DNA from: Candidatus Chlorohelix allophototropha
GTDB lineage: Bacteria; Chloroflexota; Chloroflexia; Chloroheliales; Chloroheliaceae
NCBI RefSeq assembly: GCF_030389965.1
Contig: NZ_CP128402.1
Location: 177,390-241,389, forward strand
Reading direction: 5' to 3'
DNA length: 64,000 nucleotides
Shown here piece after piece: positions 36,751 to 46,897 of the stretch. The first letter of the stretch is position 1; every line of letters begins with the position of its first letter. Both the position numbers and the translations under genes were made by a program. Under the pieces are notes generated by a model, which searched no databases, was not told where the DNA came from, and saw nothing but the letters and a program-made list of their open reading frames with translations.

Positions 36751-38324
36751 TTTTCGCCAATTTTTTGCCCCGCACCCTACGCACACGTGCCATATTTCGC
36801 CATACCACCACACACTTTTCACCACTCTTCGCGGCGATACGCCCCAACTGGTGGCTTGCAGTTTTTGTACTGTGACTGATGGCGCACGCACCTTTCCACC
36901 CCCTAACCCGCCTTGCAGAGGCGACTTGCGCTCGCGGGCGCGGCTTTAGGGGAGTGTTTGCCACTCTATCTCCTGTTTCAAAGCGCCCTATCTAATGGCG
37001 CGGATTAACAGTGGTTTAGCGCAATGAGGAGAGAAAAAGGAAGAGGCGGGTTTTACGCCAGTTGAAGTGGCAGGATTTGGGATATGTGAATCAGCGGAGA
37101 GCTTCTGTGGGCTGAAACAAGGGATTGGTGGCTTTATGGACAAGAGCGCGAGCCTAAAGCAGTTGCTGGTGCTGGAGGTCGGGCAGGCTTTCCTAGGCAA
37201 ATAGCGTACCAGCGCTATGGGGCGCGATTTTTAGTTTGGCGCGAAGATAAATCAGTACGAGTATTTTGAACCCAAAAATGCGTTCATGAATGAACGGTTT
37301 ATGCGGCGCATGTCAATCATTTTGTAAGTTCAAACCGCCTAAAATGAAGAAGGTAATTCCGGGTACTTTCGTAGTGCAAATCTTGTACAAACGGGGGGGA
37401 AACCGCTACATTCTGGGGTTTTCGCAGCATTTATTGAGGTTTATAACAGAAAACATTGCTGCGCTGTGGGGTCAGTAAGCTTGTGCCAAGGTTCTGATGG
37501 ATTGAGTTCTTACCAATCCCAATAATTTTCGACCAGGTTATTCAGTCTGACCTTCCTTGCCTTTCCCCTCATCTTAATCAATTCCCTTTTTCAAATCTAA
37601 TGTTTACTGCAATGATTTGATATGCCGCTATTATTGCTTTCGGTTGTAAAATACTAGAGCTATTTAGCCTATTGCGAAGCCTTAAATGTAGCCACGAGTT
37701 ACAAGCCGTTTTTAGCCCGCCTAATCCCTTGGGCGCATCATCTTGCCTAATTCTCGCGCGAGCCGCCTTAACAGGCTTCGTGGCATGAGGCTTTTTTGCC
37801 GATCTGGCTTAAAATGGCTGGCTTTCAGACCTGCTGCACTGTTTGCCGGAAGATACTACGCAAAACACCGGATAACCAGCTTGCTACAAAAGGTTCTTTG
37901 TCGTTACTTGGTGACAAGGGGGTATGGAATAATGGTGGTAGCGAAGGTCAGATAAATAGGCTAAAGCTACTGAAGCGACAGACCTATGGTCAGGCAAGTT
38001 TTGAGCTTATGAGGCGAAGCGTATACATCGCGAAGTGAAAGTGGAACAAAAGCAGCGAAAAAAGAAGAAAGCTATAATGAGACCGTTGAGTTTTGAAAAA
38101 TAGGCTGGAATCTGAGATGACCACCCAATATTAGAAATCCTCGCCACCTGAGCCGGTGCGACCTGGCTGATATCGCTCGAATTCTTCGACAATTGCTTTA
38201 TCTAGGCCCAATATGGGGTAGCGGGCACAGTGGAACATTTTTGTGCGCTTTCGATATTGAACCTATAATCTAAAAATCATGTTCTTCTATTTCTTTTTTG
38301 GAACGGTCTCCTAATGCCTGTAAC
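36751..38324. other. Gene-poor region with short gene remnants
   Basis: About 1.6 kb with no full gene. A 45-codon plus-strand frame at 37067-37204 ('VAGFGICESAESFCGLKQ') looks protein-like but is unrecognised. A near-palindrome CGTTCAT-GA-ATGAACG lies at 37281-37296. A minus-strand gene end lies at 38131-38262 (listed separately). It looks like decaying mobile DNA. Confidence 0.45.
38131..38262 (-). pseudogene. C-terminal remnant of an unknown gene
   Basis: A 43-codon minus-strand frame ending TAA at 38131, read through 'KRTKMFHCARYPILGLDKA' and 'IVEEFERYQPGRTGSGGEDF'. The composition is convincingly protein-like, but there is no start region, and a stop lies just upstream. I do not recognise the family. 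Confidence 0.3.
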
Positions 38325-39236
38325 CTACTTGCGGATTTTTCTCTCCGAGACAACCATCCCCAACAATATCAGCCCACAACCGATAAAAGCTGGTATCGTC
38401 AGACTTTCGCCCGTCATATATCCGAAGAACCCAGCCCAGACCGGCTCCAGTGCATAAAATAACGTGGCACGGGTGCTGGACATTGATTTCTGTACCCAGT
38501 TCATTATTGCCAGAGCAAAGGCACTGGCTATTATGCCCATAAACAGGGCCGACCACCATACTTCCGTCACAGGCATTGCCAGTGCCTCCCCGGAAGGAAA
38601 TATCATAACGAGACTGAGTACCGCCACAACCACAATTTGTACCATAGTAAGGTTAATTGCGTCCGCTTTAGGGGCGAATTTACCCACAGTTACAATATGC
38701 AAAGCCATCGCCAGCGCACTTGCCAGCACCAGCAACTCCCCCACTCCAAAAGCAAGGCTAAAGTTTTCGTTGATAGAGAGCAAAGTTAGCCCGATGGCGG
38801 AAAGCACTACCCCGATAACTCCTCCAATATGCGGCCATTGACGCATAATAATTACTACCAGTATCGGCACCAGCGGCACATACAGCCCGGTAATAAATCC
38901 CGCCTTGCTGGTGGTAGTAAATTGCAGCCCGGTAGTTTGCAAGGCATATCCAGCAAAGAGGAACACTCCAATTAAGCTTCCGGCAATAACATCTAGGCGG
39001 GTAATATTGCGGATACGGTTACGGAACAAAATTCCGATTGCCAATGCTGCAATACTAAACCGGAGGGTAAGGAAGGTAAATGGCCCGCTTAACCTTACTG
39101 TATTTTGAACCACTAAATAAGTGCTGCCCCAGATAATGGTAACAAACACCAATAATGCGTCAATACTCCACTTTGGCCATTCAAATTCCTGAAGTGTGAG
39201 TTTAGTATTCTGTAATAATCCGTTAATCTGCAACAT
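38325..39236 (-). CDS. EamA/DMT-family transporter
   Basis: Predicted 303 residues from the ATG at 39236, which has TAAGGAAT upstream; the frame is open 129 codons further, but that part is not transporter-like and crosses the inverted repeat. Ten hydrophobic helices form two EamA repeats: the first starts 'WSIDALLVFVTIIWGSTYLV', the second is around 'LLVLASALAMALHIVTVGKF'. The motifs 'FLTLRFSIAALAI' and 'FYALEPVWAGFFGYM..GE' are typical of drug/metabolite exporters. The substrate is unknown (metabolite or amino-acid efflux is usual). Confidence 0.9.
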   Translation of the reverse strand: MLQINGLLQNTKLTLQEFEWPKWSIDALLVFVTIIWGSTYLVVQNTVRLSGPFTFLTLRFSIAALAIGILFRNRIRNITRLDVIAGSLIGVFLFAGYALQTTGLQFTTTSKAGFITGLYVPLVPILVVIIMRQWPHIGGVIGVVLSAIGLTLLSINENFSLAFGVGELLVLASALAMALHIVTVGKFAPKADAINLTMVQIVVVAVLSLVMIFPSGEALAMPVTEVWWSALFMGIIASAFALAIMNWVQKSMSSTRATLFYALEPVWAGFFGYMTGESLTIPAFIGCGLILLGMVVSERKIRK

Positions 39237-40054
39237 TATCTTATTCCTTACTGTCAGTGTGAACAGCGGCCAAGATAAACCCGGCAGGCTTGCCACTTTT
39301 TTATCTCTAGTTACAAAACATATAGCGGCTTGACCTTGCAAAACCTCTTCAAAATGTTCTTCAAAACACTTTTCACATTTGGCAAAAAGGGCAAAGCGCG
39401 GGTCAAGTGCGGTATTAAAAGCATGTAGTTTCCAGAATAGAGACTTTAGCGCCCCCTCATCGTTTTTCGTGACTGGGTTCAGACTCCAGCCTGTTTCCTG
39501 CCATAAAACCTGTGACAAATTAAGTGTTGATTTGTAAATGGTGCGTAGTTCAGAGTTTTGGCTGTTAGTTTTGGAACTCTGTTTGAAGTATAGTAAACGG
39601 GCTGTCCTACTGTCTTGAGGCAATGTCCCAGTATTGTCCCGACTGTTGTCCTGATTTTATGAGTAGATCCAGTCCTATCAGCTAAAACCAATAAAAGGTA
39701 GAATGGGCGACACCCTGTTTATCGTGGAAGAAGGTCGTGCAGGCATAATCGCAGTAACCGCTACAAAATTTTTTCCAATCGAAGTCACAACCTTTGCCAG
39801 TTTTTTAACCCGTCCCAGAGGTTTTACCTCAATCCTGTTCTATTTATTACTATTTGTGCGGGAAGCATTATTCTCAGAATTCAATATTTTGCTACCTCTG
39901 CTATTGGAATTACTCGTTTTTGAAGTCGATGGGATTAGTTTAGTGGGGCAAACCAAAGCAGGCATCGGTGAAGTCACCTATACACCGCACCATTCGCAGG
40001 TTAGGTGCAGGTAGGTGAGGTTACCGAGGTATTGAAATCAGGCTAGTAGTTGAT
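39237..40054. other. Region between EamA and the LuxR pseudogene
   Basis: No supported gene. It holds the left copy of the inverted repeat with GGGACA sites. A 103-codon frame at 39703-40014 has a hydrophobic middle but no recognisable family or ribosome site. Confidence 0.45.
39580..39675 (-). promoter_or_regulatory. Inverted-repeat copy L with triple GGGACA sites
   Basis: Reverse complement of a segment repeated at 42038-42135 (about 90% identical by eye over the core 68 bp). Read on the minus strand it has three phased hexamers (AGGACA, GGGACA, GGGACA; plus-strand 39647-39652, 39635-39640, 39624-39629) about 11-12 bp apart, then an 'ACTATACTTCAAACAGA' tract. It lies upstream of the EamA gene. 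Confidence 0.65.
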
Positions 40055-40505
40055 TTAGATGAGGTTATGTTCAACCGCGTAGCGAGTGGCAGCAGAACGA
40101 GAAGTGACTTCAATTTTGGCAAAGATAGAGCGCAAATGTGCTTCTACGTGCAGTGGCTGATTACCATTTTTTCCGCAATTTCGGGGTTGGATAGTCCGGT
40201 AGCTACTAGCCTTAACACCGCTACCTCACGTTCGGTAAGAGCTTTTGGGTAAGTTAGTGGGCTTGGTTTCTGGTTCAGCTTCTGGATGGAGTAGCCGCTG
40301 AGTCAGCTTTATAGCATTTTCGGAGGTGAATTTTGTACCTGTAGTGTACTCACGGGCATAACCCTCTTCGCCTAATATCTCTTTAAGTTCCTTAACAATT
40401 GGTTCTTCGGTTGCGGTCATCATACCCTTTTTTTGGCAACATTCAAGAAAAATTTTCTCATGCCATTTATTTGAGATGCCAAGCATACGGGCACTGGTTT
40501 TAGCA

Positions 40506-41938
40506 CCCCATGGTCGTCAATTTAAGAGCTGCGGAAGCAAAATAGGAGGACTATTAAGCAGCTGAAAACTGGAGGGTTTGGATTTTTTCCTATCCAAACG
40601 ACAGCCTTTTTGCATACTAGCACAAATATAAATCAATTCTTGCAGTAAGTGGGGCGGATTATCAATACGAAACAGTAAGCTGCGGGCGTGTGCTCGCACA
40701 ATACGACTAGCCTTGATGAGACTGCGTTCCGCTTCTTGCCATACCCCTGCCAGCACTAACCAGTGCTGAATAATTTGCCCAATCAGTTTGGCATATATTT
40801 CGCATAATATCGCCCAAGGCTTGTGGCTATGCCAGCGTTCCAATCCACCCCCACTTTTCCACAATTTGAAAAGAAGTTCAATCTGCCAGCGTAACCGATA
40901 CAATACTGCCACTTCTGCGGGACTAGCCTGCTCCTGCGATAGATTGGTTAGATACACACTCCAGTAGCTTAAGGCTTGACGTTCGGCGCTGACCGGACGC
41001 TGCTGCTTGCGTGCCAACTCCTTGAAAGCCTGCTGACGAGTTTGTACTACTCCAGAAGGTACTTGCCATGCCACTAACCGACAGCGCAAACGTTCTTTTA
41101 CCCCCACCTCTACTACCCTATCTATCAGCTTTTGTGACTGCTGTCCCAACCATTTACTCAAAGCTAAGGGTTGTTGGTGCGCCCCGTACACTTGTAGTCC
41201 GGTTTGAGCTTTGGTTAGGTACAATACCGCTTGCGCTTCTAATTCTTTCAATCGTCCCAATTTGAAATAGCCTAAATCGGTTATCCGTAGCGCCCCCGCT
41301 GGTAAACTTAGCTTTTGATGCGGTCCTTGCCGATCGTGCAGACGGGCTGGACTTAATTCCGGTCCCAGTAGCGCCCCGCTTAGCAGTTCCAAACCCACGT
41401 GCAGTTTCAGACCAGCCTCACTTTGACTACCCTCTTTCCCACACCCTTGCCAATGGGCGCTCAAGGTTGGCGGTAAACTGATAGTCGAACTATCCAGTAC
41501 ATACACCCCTTTGAAGCGTTGCAGTAGGCTCAAACTCGCTGGTTCCTGCCCTAGCATTTTTTCTACACACCAACCTAACAAAGCCTGTAAATAACTTGCC
41601 GCTTGGCTTGTAAAACTCTGGTCAAGCGCTTGTTTGCTAACCTTGGCTATTTGTGCCAGTTCACTCCGACTTGCCTCAGGATTGGACAGCCAGCCTCCGA
41701 TTAGCGCTTTGGCGAATGTGGCGCCATCCAGTTTTGAACGGCGTTGTCGAAAACCCGTCTCCACTGCCAGATGTTGCGCTGTTTCATTAAATAGGGCTTG
41801 CAAATTCCCCGCTATTTGTTTAAGCTTTTCCATGAAAGTACCTGTGTTTGGCTTAAGGTTTTTTTTGGCAATTAAATCTTTGCCACAGGTACTTTCTTTT
41901 GTCTACTTCCCATTCTTTTTAAATTGACGACCATGGGG
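40506..41938 (-). mobile_element. IS4-family element with long target duplication
   Basis: Perfect 20-bp inverted repeats: CCCCATGGTCGTCAATTTAA at 40506-40525, and its complement at 41919-41938. CACTGGTTTTAGCA (14 bp) lies directly outside both ends (40492-40505, 41939-41952). Because the outer bases are shared, the duplication could be up to 20 bp if the ends lie further in. The element has one transposase gene, whose stop codon lies inside the left repeat. Confidence 0.88.
40517..41833 (-). CDS. IS4-family DDE transposase
   Basis: Predicted 438 residues. The first catalytic Asp is in 'VYVLDSSTISLPPTL', the second in 'LRITDLGYFKLGRLKELE', and the Glu is in 'YRLRWQIELLFKLWKSGGGL', which fits the IS4 signature Y-x2-R-x3-E-x6-K. 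It is unrelated in close sequence to the other IS4-family transposase at 30205. There is no frameshift. The ribosome site is weak, as is common for transposases. Confidence 0.93.
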   Translation of the reverse strand: MEKLKQIAGNLQALFNETAQHLAVETGFRQRRSKLDGATFAKALIGGWLSNPEASRSELAQIAKVSKQALDQSFTSQAASYLQALLGWCVEKMLGQEPASLSLLQRFKGVYVLDSSTISLPPTLSAHWQGCGKEGSQSEAGLKLHVGLELLSGALLGPELSPARLHDRQGPHQKLSLPAGALRITDLGYFKLGRLKELEAQAVLYLTKAQTGLQVYGAHQQPLALSKWLGQQSQKLIDRVVEVGVKERLRCRLVAWQVPSGVVQTRQQAFKELARKQQRPVSAERQALSYWSVYLTNLSQEQASPAEVAVLYRLRWQIELLFKLWKSGGGLERWHSHKPWAILCEIYAKLIGQIIQHWLVLAGVWQEAERSLIKASRIVRAHARSLLFRIDNPPHLLQELIYICASMQKGCRLDRKKSKPSSFQLLNSPPILLPQLLN

Positions 41939-42037
41939 CACTGGTTTTAGCACCCTCTATTAATGGAGCTGCTTGTTGGGGTACAACACCAGCCGACTAA
42001 TTCACTTCCGCCTCTGTGTAACTCTAGTTAATTCCTG

Positions 42038-42135
42038 GATTGGATCTACTCATAAATACGGGACAAGAGTCGGGACAATACCGGGACACTGCCTCAAGAC
42101 ATAGGGATATCGAAATTACTATACTTAAAGCAGAA
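42038..42135 (+). promoter_or_regulatory. Inverted-repeat copy R with triple GGGACA sites
   Basis: Contains GGGACA at 42060-42065, 42072-42077 and 42083-42088 (one helical turn apart), then 'GCCTCAAGACA' and 'ACTATACTTAAAGCAGA'. It directly precedes the small membrane-protein gene at 42171. The same arrangement is found, inverted, in front of the EamA gene. Confidence 0.65.
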
Positions 42136-42170
42136 GTAACGATATAACTTTAGCGATGGAGGTAAATAAA

Positions 42171-42545
42171 ATGGCAACTATGTTACGAAATCGGAATATT
42201 ACAAAAGGCACCAACCAAAATCATAACCGAAACACCCGTTACAACCCGGCTATCAAAATATTTTGGTTGGTGAGTGTGCTGGCTTCCATTATAATTTTGT
42301 TAATTGTGGTGGTGGATTTGACTAAAACCTGGAACACATCTTATGACCCTACAATTCTACCAACTATAAACACGGCTCCTACTCCAGCGGCTCCCGTGGC
42401 GGTGTCTGCACCAGCTCCAGTTCCAGCTCCCGCACCGAGAATTAATCCGACAGTTGTTAATAATATCCCGGACAGTTCACAGGGGATCGTTCGCACTTCG
42501 GCAACATTACCATCACCTGACCCCGTCCCGACCCCTGGACAGTAA
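42171..42545 (+). CDS. Small single-pass membrane protein with Pro-rich tail
   Basis: The start is the ATG at 42171 with GGAGG upstream (an ATG 15 bases earlier overlaps that site). The 124-residue product has a basic Asn-rich N-terminus ('NHNRNTRYNPAIKIF'), one TM helix ('WLVSVLASIIILLIVVVDL', about 36-55) and an extracellular Pro/Ala-rich tail ('APAPVPAPAPRINPTVVNN'). No domain is recognised. It lies 185 bp upstream of the TolB-kinase gene and downstream of the GGGACA sites, so it may be a regulated accessory of that sensor; this is inference from position. Confidence 0.65.
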   Translation: MATMLRNRNITKGTNQNHNRNTRYNPAIKIFWLVSVLASIIILLIVVVDLTKTWNTSYDPTILPTINTAPTPAAPVAVSAPAPVPAPAPRINPTVVNNIPDSSQGIVRTSATLPSPDPVPTPGQ

Positions 42546-42730
42546 ATTTTGACACTATTTGTTGGACTTCTCAGGGGGTGAAGACACTGGTATACTACCT
42601 AGTACATCAGTCAGAGATAAGCTTGACGCTTAAATCGCATACCCCAAGAAAATTTCGGTTATAACAAGAACTAAATAGCGTGTAAAACCCTACCCATTTA
42701 ACGCTACCGAAAGAAAGGCTGGATAAGTGT

Positions 42731-45700
42731 ATGCTAACCTCACAAGCTACTCCCGAAATTGAGCAGTTATCAGGGAAAAAGGCCCGCTTGTCTGGCTATC
42801 CAGCGGGGGGTAATAAGTTCGATTGGCTGGGGCTGGGGCTGGCGGTTTTCCTAAACGGCGGATTATATCTCGATGGCTGGGTACGTAATCATACCCCCAC
42901 CCAGGATACTTTCTTCACCCCCTGGCTCGGACTGCTTTACGTGGTTTACCTCATAGTCGCGCTATTCTTTCTAGCGATAGCTTTCAGGAATCACTCGGTG
43001 GGTTACTCCTGGCGGCGAAGTTTGCCCAAGGGTTATAACCTGGCATTGCCGGGAGTAATATTGTTTGGGTGGGGTATTCTCGGGGAAATCTTCTGGTATC
43101 TTGCCTTTGGGACTAATGCCGACACTGCCCCTTTGCTCAGTCCCCCTCGGTTGGTGTTGGCTTTTAGTGGCTTGCTGGTTATGAGCACTCCCTTTCGCGC
43201 AGTGCTGTCCAGGGTTCAAGTAGCTCGACCGGGCTGGCGAGAATTGGTACCAGCCCTGCTTTCAGGTGGACTCCTGCTGGCGGTACTGATTTTCTATAGC
43301 GGGTATTCGCAGCCTTTCATAGAAAAGAATCCCGCCAGTACCCCGACTGACCAACTTTGGGGTGTTGATCTTTATTTGATGAATCCGGATGGCAGTGCTA
43401 AGACCCGTCTGACCAGCAGTAATTCTTTCTATAGCTGGTTGCCCCGCATTTCTCCCGATGGCAAACGAATAGTTTTTACGAGCGGGGAAAACGGTAAGAA
43501 AACTGACCAGTTATATATCATGGATCTGGATGGCTCAAACCGGGTACAACTTACCAATTTACCCGGTTCTAATGCCTGGCCTACATGGTCGCCAGACGGC
43601 ACTACAATTGCGTTTAATTCTGGGTTAGAGGGCAGTGCGGAAATTTACACCATTAAACCTGATGGAAGTGAGTTGCGGCGCCTGACCAATAATCCCGGTG
43701 ATGATATGGGGCCGGTCTGGTCGCCGGATGGTCAGTCTATACTTTTTTATTCACAAAAAGATGGCGACTACAAGCATCTTTATCTGATGCGACCAGATGG
43801 CAGCGAGCAAACCCGCTTAACCAGCGACAACTGGGATGATATAACTGGCTCTTTTTCACCAGATGGCAACCAGATTATATTTTCTTCATATAGGGATGTT
43901 ACTTTCCAGATTTATCGGATGAACCGGGATGGTACTAATCTTGTCCGCCTCACCAACGACTCGCACGATAACTGGTATCCTGAGTGGTCGCCGGATGGTA
44001 GCAGTATCACCTTTATGTCTGGTAAATATCAGGTGAGAAAAATAGATATTTATCGGATGAAACCCGATGGCAGCGAACCTACTAACCTGACCCAAAATGG
44101 GGTGGGAGTGATGAGCCAGATCCCCTGCTGGTCGCCTGATGGCAGCAAAATTATCTACTCTACGACCTTTCCCCTGGAATATAGCCAGTTTCTGGCCTTA
44201 TATCAAACCAGTGATTTAGGAATTGGCAGCCTTTCGGTTCAGGCCGCCCTTCTGATAGGTCTGCTTTTATTTCTGTTGCGGCGATGGGTTTTGACTCTGG
44301 GGGCATTGACTCTGGTTATGACTCTCAGCATTGTGTTGGTGAGTGTCATACAGGAACGCTACGAGTTGGTGTTAGTGGCATTAGTAGCGGGTGTAATCAC
44401 CGAGGCTTTACGGTGGTTGCTCAAACCTTTCGAGAGTCGTAAGGGGAAGTGGCGCAACTACCTGTTTGCCTTCGCCGTTCCATTTCTTTTCTACGGGCTA
44501 TACCTGCAAACCTTACAATTTAGCCGGGGAATAAGCTGGGCAAGCCAACTGGCAGTCGGTGTACCAATTATAGCCGGACTGGTGGGAATTCTTATGGTGT
44601 TGTTGGGGTTGTTTTCAAGCCTCAGCCGCGAACATACCCCACAGCCCACCACCGCATATGAGTTACAGGGACGGTTACTCCTGCTGGCGCGGTTTGGCTG
44701 GCTGGCACTGGTAGCTCTTACCATCATAGTAAGCTTAGTAGGTATTCCTTACTACCTTCAAAACTATCAGGTCTGTAACAGCTCGAATTGTATCGCGCCC
44801 GAAACCGCTAAAGCCCTTGAAAATGTGGGCATACCGGTACAGGCTTATATCGCTTTTAGTCTTATAGCTGACAATTTAATTTCCCTCCTCTGTCTGGGAA
44901 CCGCTTTTGTTATATTCTGGAAGTTGTCCCGCCAGTGGATTGGGCTGGTTGCCAGTTATGCCCTGATAATTGGCTCTTCCGTAACTTATATTTACCCTCT
45001 AATTTACAGTGCTGACCACTCAATCTGGTTGAATCGCAATAAACCGAATTATAGCTTTGATGGCTGGTTTTATACTGGTCGCTTTCTCGAAGGTTTTTTT
45101 GTACTAACTATTCTCCTACTCTTTGCTCTTTTCCCTAATGGGCGGTTTGTCCCGCGTTGGATACGCTGGCCTCTAATACTATTTATTGCGGTGAGGTTGT
45201 ATTACTACATATATAACGACCTCCTTGACTGGGGTGAATGGGTGCAGTGGACTATTAGTTTGACCGAGTGGGTTTGTGTCCTGAGCGTTATAGTCTCCCA
45301 GATTTACCGTTATCGTCGGGTTTCAACTCCCCTGGAACGACAACAAACGAAATGGCTCGTTTTCAGCGGCGTAGCCTGGTGGTTAGTCAAGTATAGTAGC
45401 GGCCTGCCAGGTGGTGGTGGCTTCAATATTAACCTGAGTGATACTCTTTACTGGCCGCTTAGTAGCCTGATAAATTATTCGTTTTCCTTTTTCCTGGTGA
45501 CCTCATTCATACTGGCTCTTTTTCGCCAGCGTTTGTGGGGCATTGATCTGGTGATAAATCGCACCCTGGTCTATGGTACCCTTACCCTGACGGTGATACT
45601 CCTATATCTAAGCCTGGTGCTTGGCCTTAATACCCTCTTTCAGCAAACTATTCAGGGTAACTTGCTAATTTCCATGCTGGCGACGGTGGTAATTGCCCTG

Positions 45701-46852
45701 CTGTTTCAGCCCCTGCGCCATAAGTTACAACGAGCCGTTAACCGTTATATGTATGGGGAAAGAGATGATCCCTATGGAGTGCTAGCCCGTCTCGGTCAAC
45801 GGTTGGAAGGTACTTTAGCCCCGGAACAGGTTCTCCCCACCATCGTGGAAACCGTTGCCCAAACTCTCAAACTTCCCTATGCCGCTATTGAACTGGCTTA
45901 CTCTTCTACCAGCACTTTAGTCTTAGCAGAAACGTCAGGGGAGACCAGTAAGCCCGGTGAAGTGGCAGCAGCTTATGGCACACCGGGTCCGACCAGCAGC
46001 CTGACCCGCTTTCCCCTGAGTTACCAGTCCGAAACGGTGGGCTACCTGGTCTTAAGAGCCAGAGCTGGCGAAAAACTAGGGCGAAGTGACCAACGACTTT
46101 TGAAGGACTTGACCCATCAGGTGGGTATAGCGGTCTCAGCCGTAAAGTTAACCCTGGACTTGAAGCGTTTAGCCCAGGATTTACAACAGGCCAGGGAGCT
46201 TCTGGTAACGACCAGAGAAGAAGAGCGTCGCCGTTTGCGCCGGGATTTGCACGATGGTTTGGGTCCAACCCTCGCCAGCCTCTCTTTCAAAATGGAAGCG
46301 GCTCGAAACCTGCTGGGACCTGGGAACGCGCGGGTGGATGCCTTGTTAAGTAATATCTCCCAACAAACCCAGCAGACTATTACCGAGATAAGACAACTGG
46401 TTTATAGTCTAAGACCACCCGCCCTGGACGAACTGGGTTTAATCCTGGCGATCAAAGAGCAAGCCGCCCAGCAACAACTCCCAACCTTACGGATTGGAGT
46501 GGAAGCCCCCGAATGTCTGCCGGAGCTAAGTGCGGCGGTTGAGGTAGCAGCCTACCGTATAGTGCAGGAAGCAATCACCAATGTGGTACGGCATGCCAAA
46601 GCCACTAAGTGCGTCATCAGGATAGAAACCCGTAACCAGACGCTGCTTATCGAAGTAATGGACGACGGTCAGGGCATTTCGCCCGCCCATCGTTCAGGGG
46701 TGGGATTACGAGCAATGTATGAACGAGCCAGCGAACTAGGGGGAAGTTGCACTATCCAACTAGGCCAGGATAGAGGCACGGTTGTACAGGTAAAACTACA
46801 CCTGCCCACCCTAAAAGTGGGAGCGGAATTGGTACAGGAAGCCTTAAACTAA
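42731..46852 (+). CDS. Membrane sensor histidine kinase with six-bladed TolB-like propeller
   Basis: Predicted 1373 residues. Order: N-terminal TM helices (about 35-200); six PD40/TolB repeats ('LYLM.PDGS...RLT.......P.WSPDG..I.F'; about 208-490), probably a six-bladed propeller outside the membrane; many TM helices (about 500-960); a GAF-like domain (about 1016-1136); and a NarL-group histidine kinase. The kinase has the HisKA_3 phosphoacceptor in 'EEERRRLRRDLHDGLGPTLA' (His about 1174) and a HATPase domain with 'YRIVQEAITNVVRHAKA', 'DDGQGI' and 'GVGLRAMYERA'. It is complete by motif. The downstream kinase-REC-LuxR protein, 45 bp away, is the obvious partner. Confidence 0.9.
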   Translation: MLTSQATPEIEQLSGKKARLSGYPAGGNKFDWLGLGLAVFLNGGLYLDGWVRNHTPTQDTFFTPWLGLLYVVYLIVALFFLAIAFRNHSVGYSWRRSLPKGYNLALPGVILFGWGILGEIFWYLAFGTNADTAPLLSPPRLVLAFSGLLVMSTPFRAVLSRVQVARPGWRELVPALLSGGLLLAVLIFYSGYSQPFIEKNPASTPTDQLWGVDLYLMNPDGSAKTRLTSSNSFYSWLPRISPDGKRIVFTSGENGKKTDQLYIMDLDGSNRVQLTNLPGSNAWPTWSPDGTTIAFNSGLEGSAEIYTIKPDGSELRRLTNNPGDDMGPVWSPDGQSILFYSQKDGDYKHLYLMRPDGSEQTRLTSDNWDDITGSFSPDGNQIIFSSYRDVTFQIYRMNRDGTNLVRLTNDSHDNWYPEWSPDGSSITFMSGKYQVRKIDIYRMKPDGSEPTNLTQNGVGVMSQIPCWSPDGSKIIYSTTFPLEYSQFLALYQTSDLGIGSLSVQAALLIGLLLFLLRRWVLTLGALTLVMTLSIVLVSVIQERYELVLVALVAGVITEALRWLLKPFESRKGKWRNYLFAFAVPFLFYGLYLQTLQFSRGISWASQLAVGVPIIAGLVGILMVLLGLFSSLSREHTPQPTTAYELQGRLLLLARFGWLALVALTIIVSLVGIPYYLQNYQVCNSSNCIAPETAKALENVGIPVQAYIAFSLIADNLISLLCLGTAFVIFWKLSRQWIGLVASYALIIGSSVTYIYPLIYSADHSIWLNRNKPNYSFDGWFYTGRFLEGFFVLTILLLFALFPNGRFVPRWIRWPLILFIAVRLYYYIYNDLLDWGEWVQWTISLTEWVCVLSVIVSQIYRYRRVSTPLERQQTKWLVFSGVAWWLVKYSSGLPGGGGFNINLSDTLYWPLSSLINYSFSFFLVTSFILALFRQRLWGIDLVINRTLVYGTLTLTVILLYLSLVLGLNTLFQQTIQGNLLISMLATVVIALLFQPLRHKLQRAVNRYMYGERDDPYGVLARLGQRLEGTLAPEQVLPTIVETVAQTLKLPYAAIELAYSSTSTLVLAETSGETSKPGEVAAAYGTPGPTSSLTRFPLSYQSETVGYLVLRARAGEKLGRSDQRLLKDLTHQVGIAVSAVKLTLDLKRLAQDLQQARELLVTTREEERRRLRRDLHDGLGPTLASLSFKMEAARNLLGPGNARVDALLSNISQQTQQTITEIRQLVYSLRPPALDELGLILAIKEQAAQQQLPTLRIGVEAPECLPELSAAVEVAAYRIVQEAITNVVRHAKATKCVIRIETRNQTLLIEVMDDGQGISPAHRSGVGLRAMYERASELGGSCTIQLGQDRGTVVQVKLHLPTLKVGAELVQEALN

Positions 46853-46897
46853 CCGCGAATAATAAACTGAACAATAATTTTTGAAAGAGGTGGTGTA

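Larger units (their letters stand above)
40055..41998 (-). pseudogene. LuxR-type regulator relic interrupted by IS4-family element
   Basis: Read on the minus strand from about 41998 to 41953, and after the IS from 40505 to 40055. The relic contains the end of a LuxR-family regulator: a helical stretch ('EEPIVKELKEILGEEGYARE'), then 'ALTEREVAVLRLVATGLSNP' and 'EIAEKMVIS', and after another break 'HVEAHLRSIFAKIEVTSRSA' and 'ATRYAVEHNLI'. There are two frameshifts, near 40246 and near 40152. The N-terminal domains are missing. The family fits Chloroflexota LuxR proteins with a 'LGE.....W.EG....E.A' region before the HTH. Confidence 0.8.

Noticed and set aside
39237..39623. N-terminal extension of the EamA frame by 129 codons
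   Set aside because: It is not membrane-like, crosses the repeated GGGACA region, and a good ribosome site sits before the ATG at 39236.
39703..40014. 103-codon frame with hydrophobic middle
   Set aside because: No ribosome site, no family, and it lies in decaying DNA near a pseudogene.
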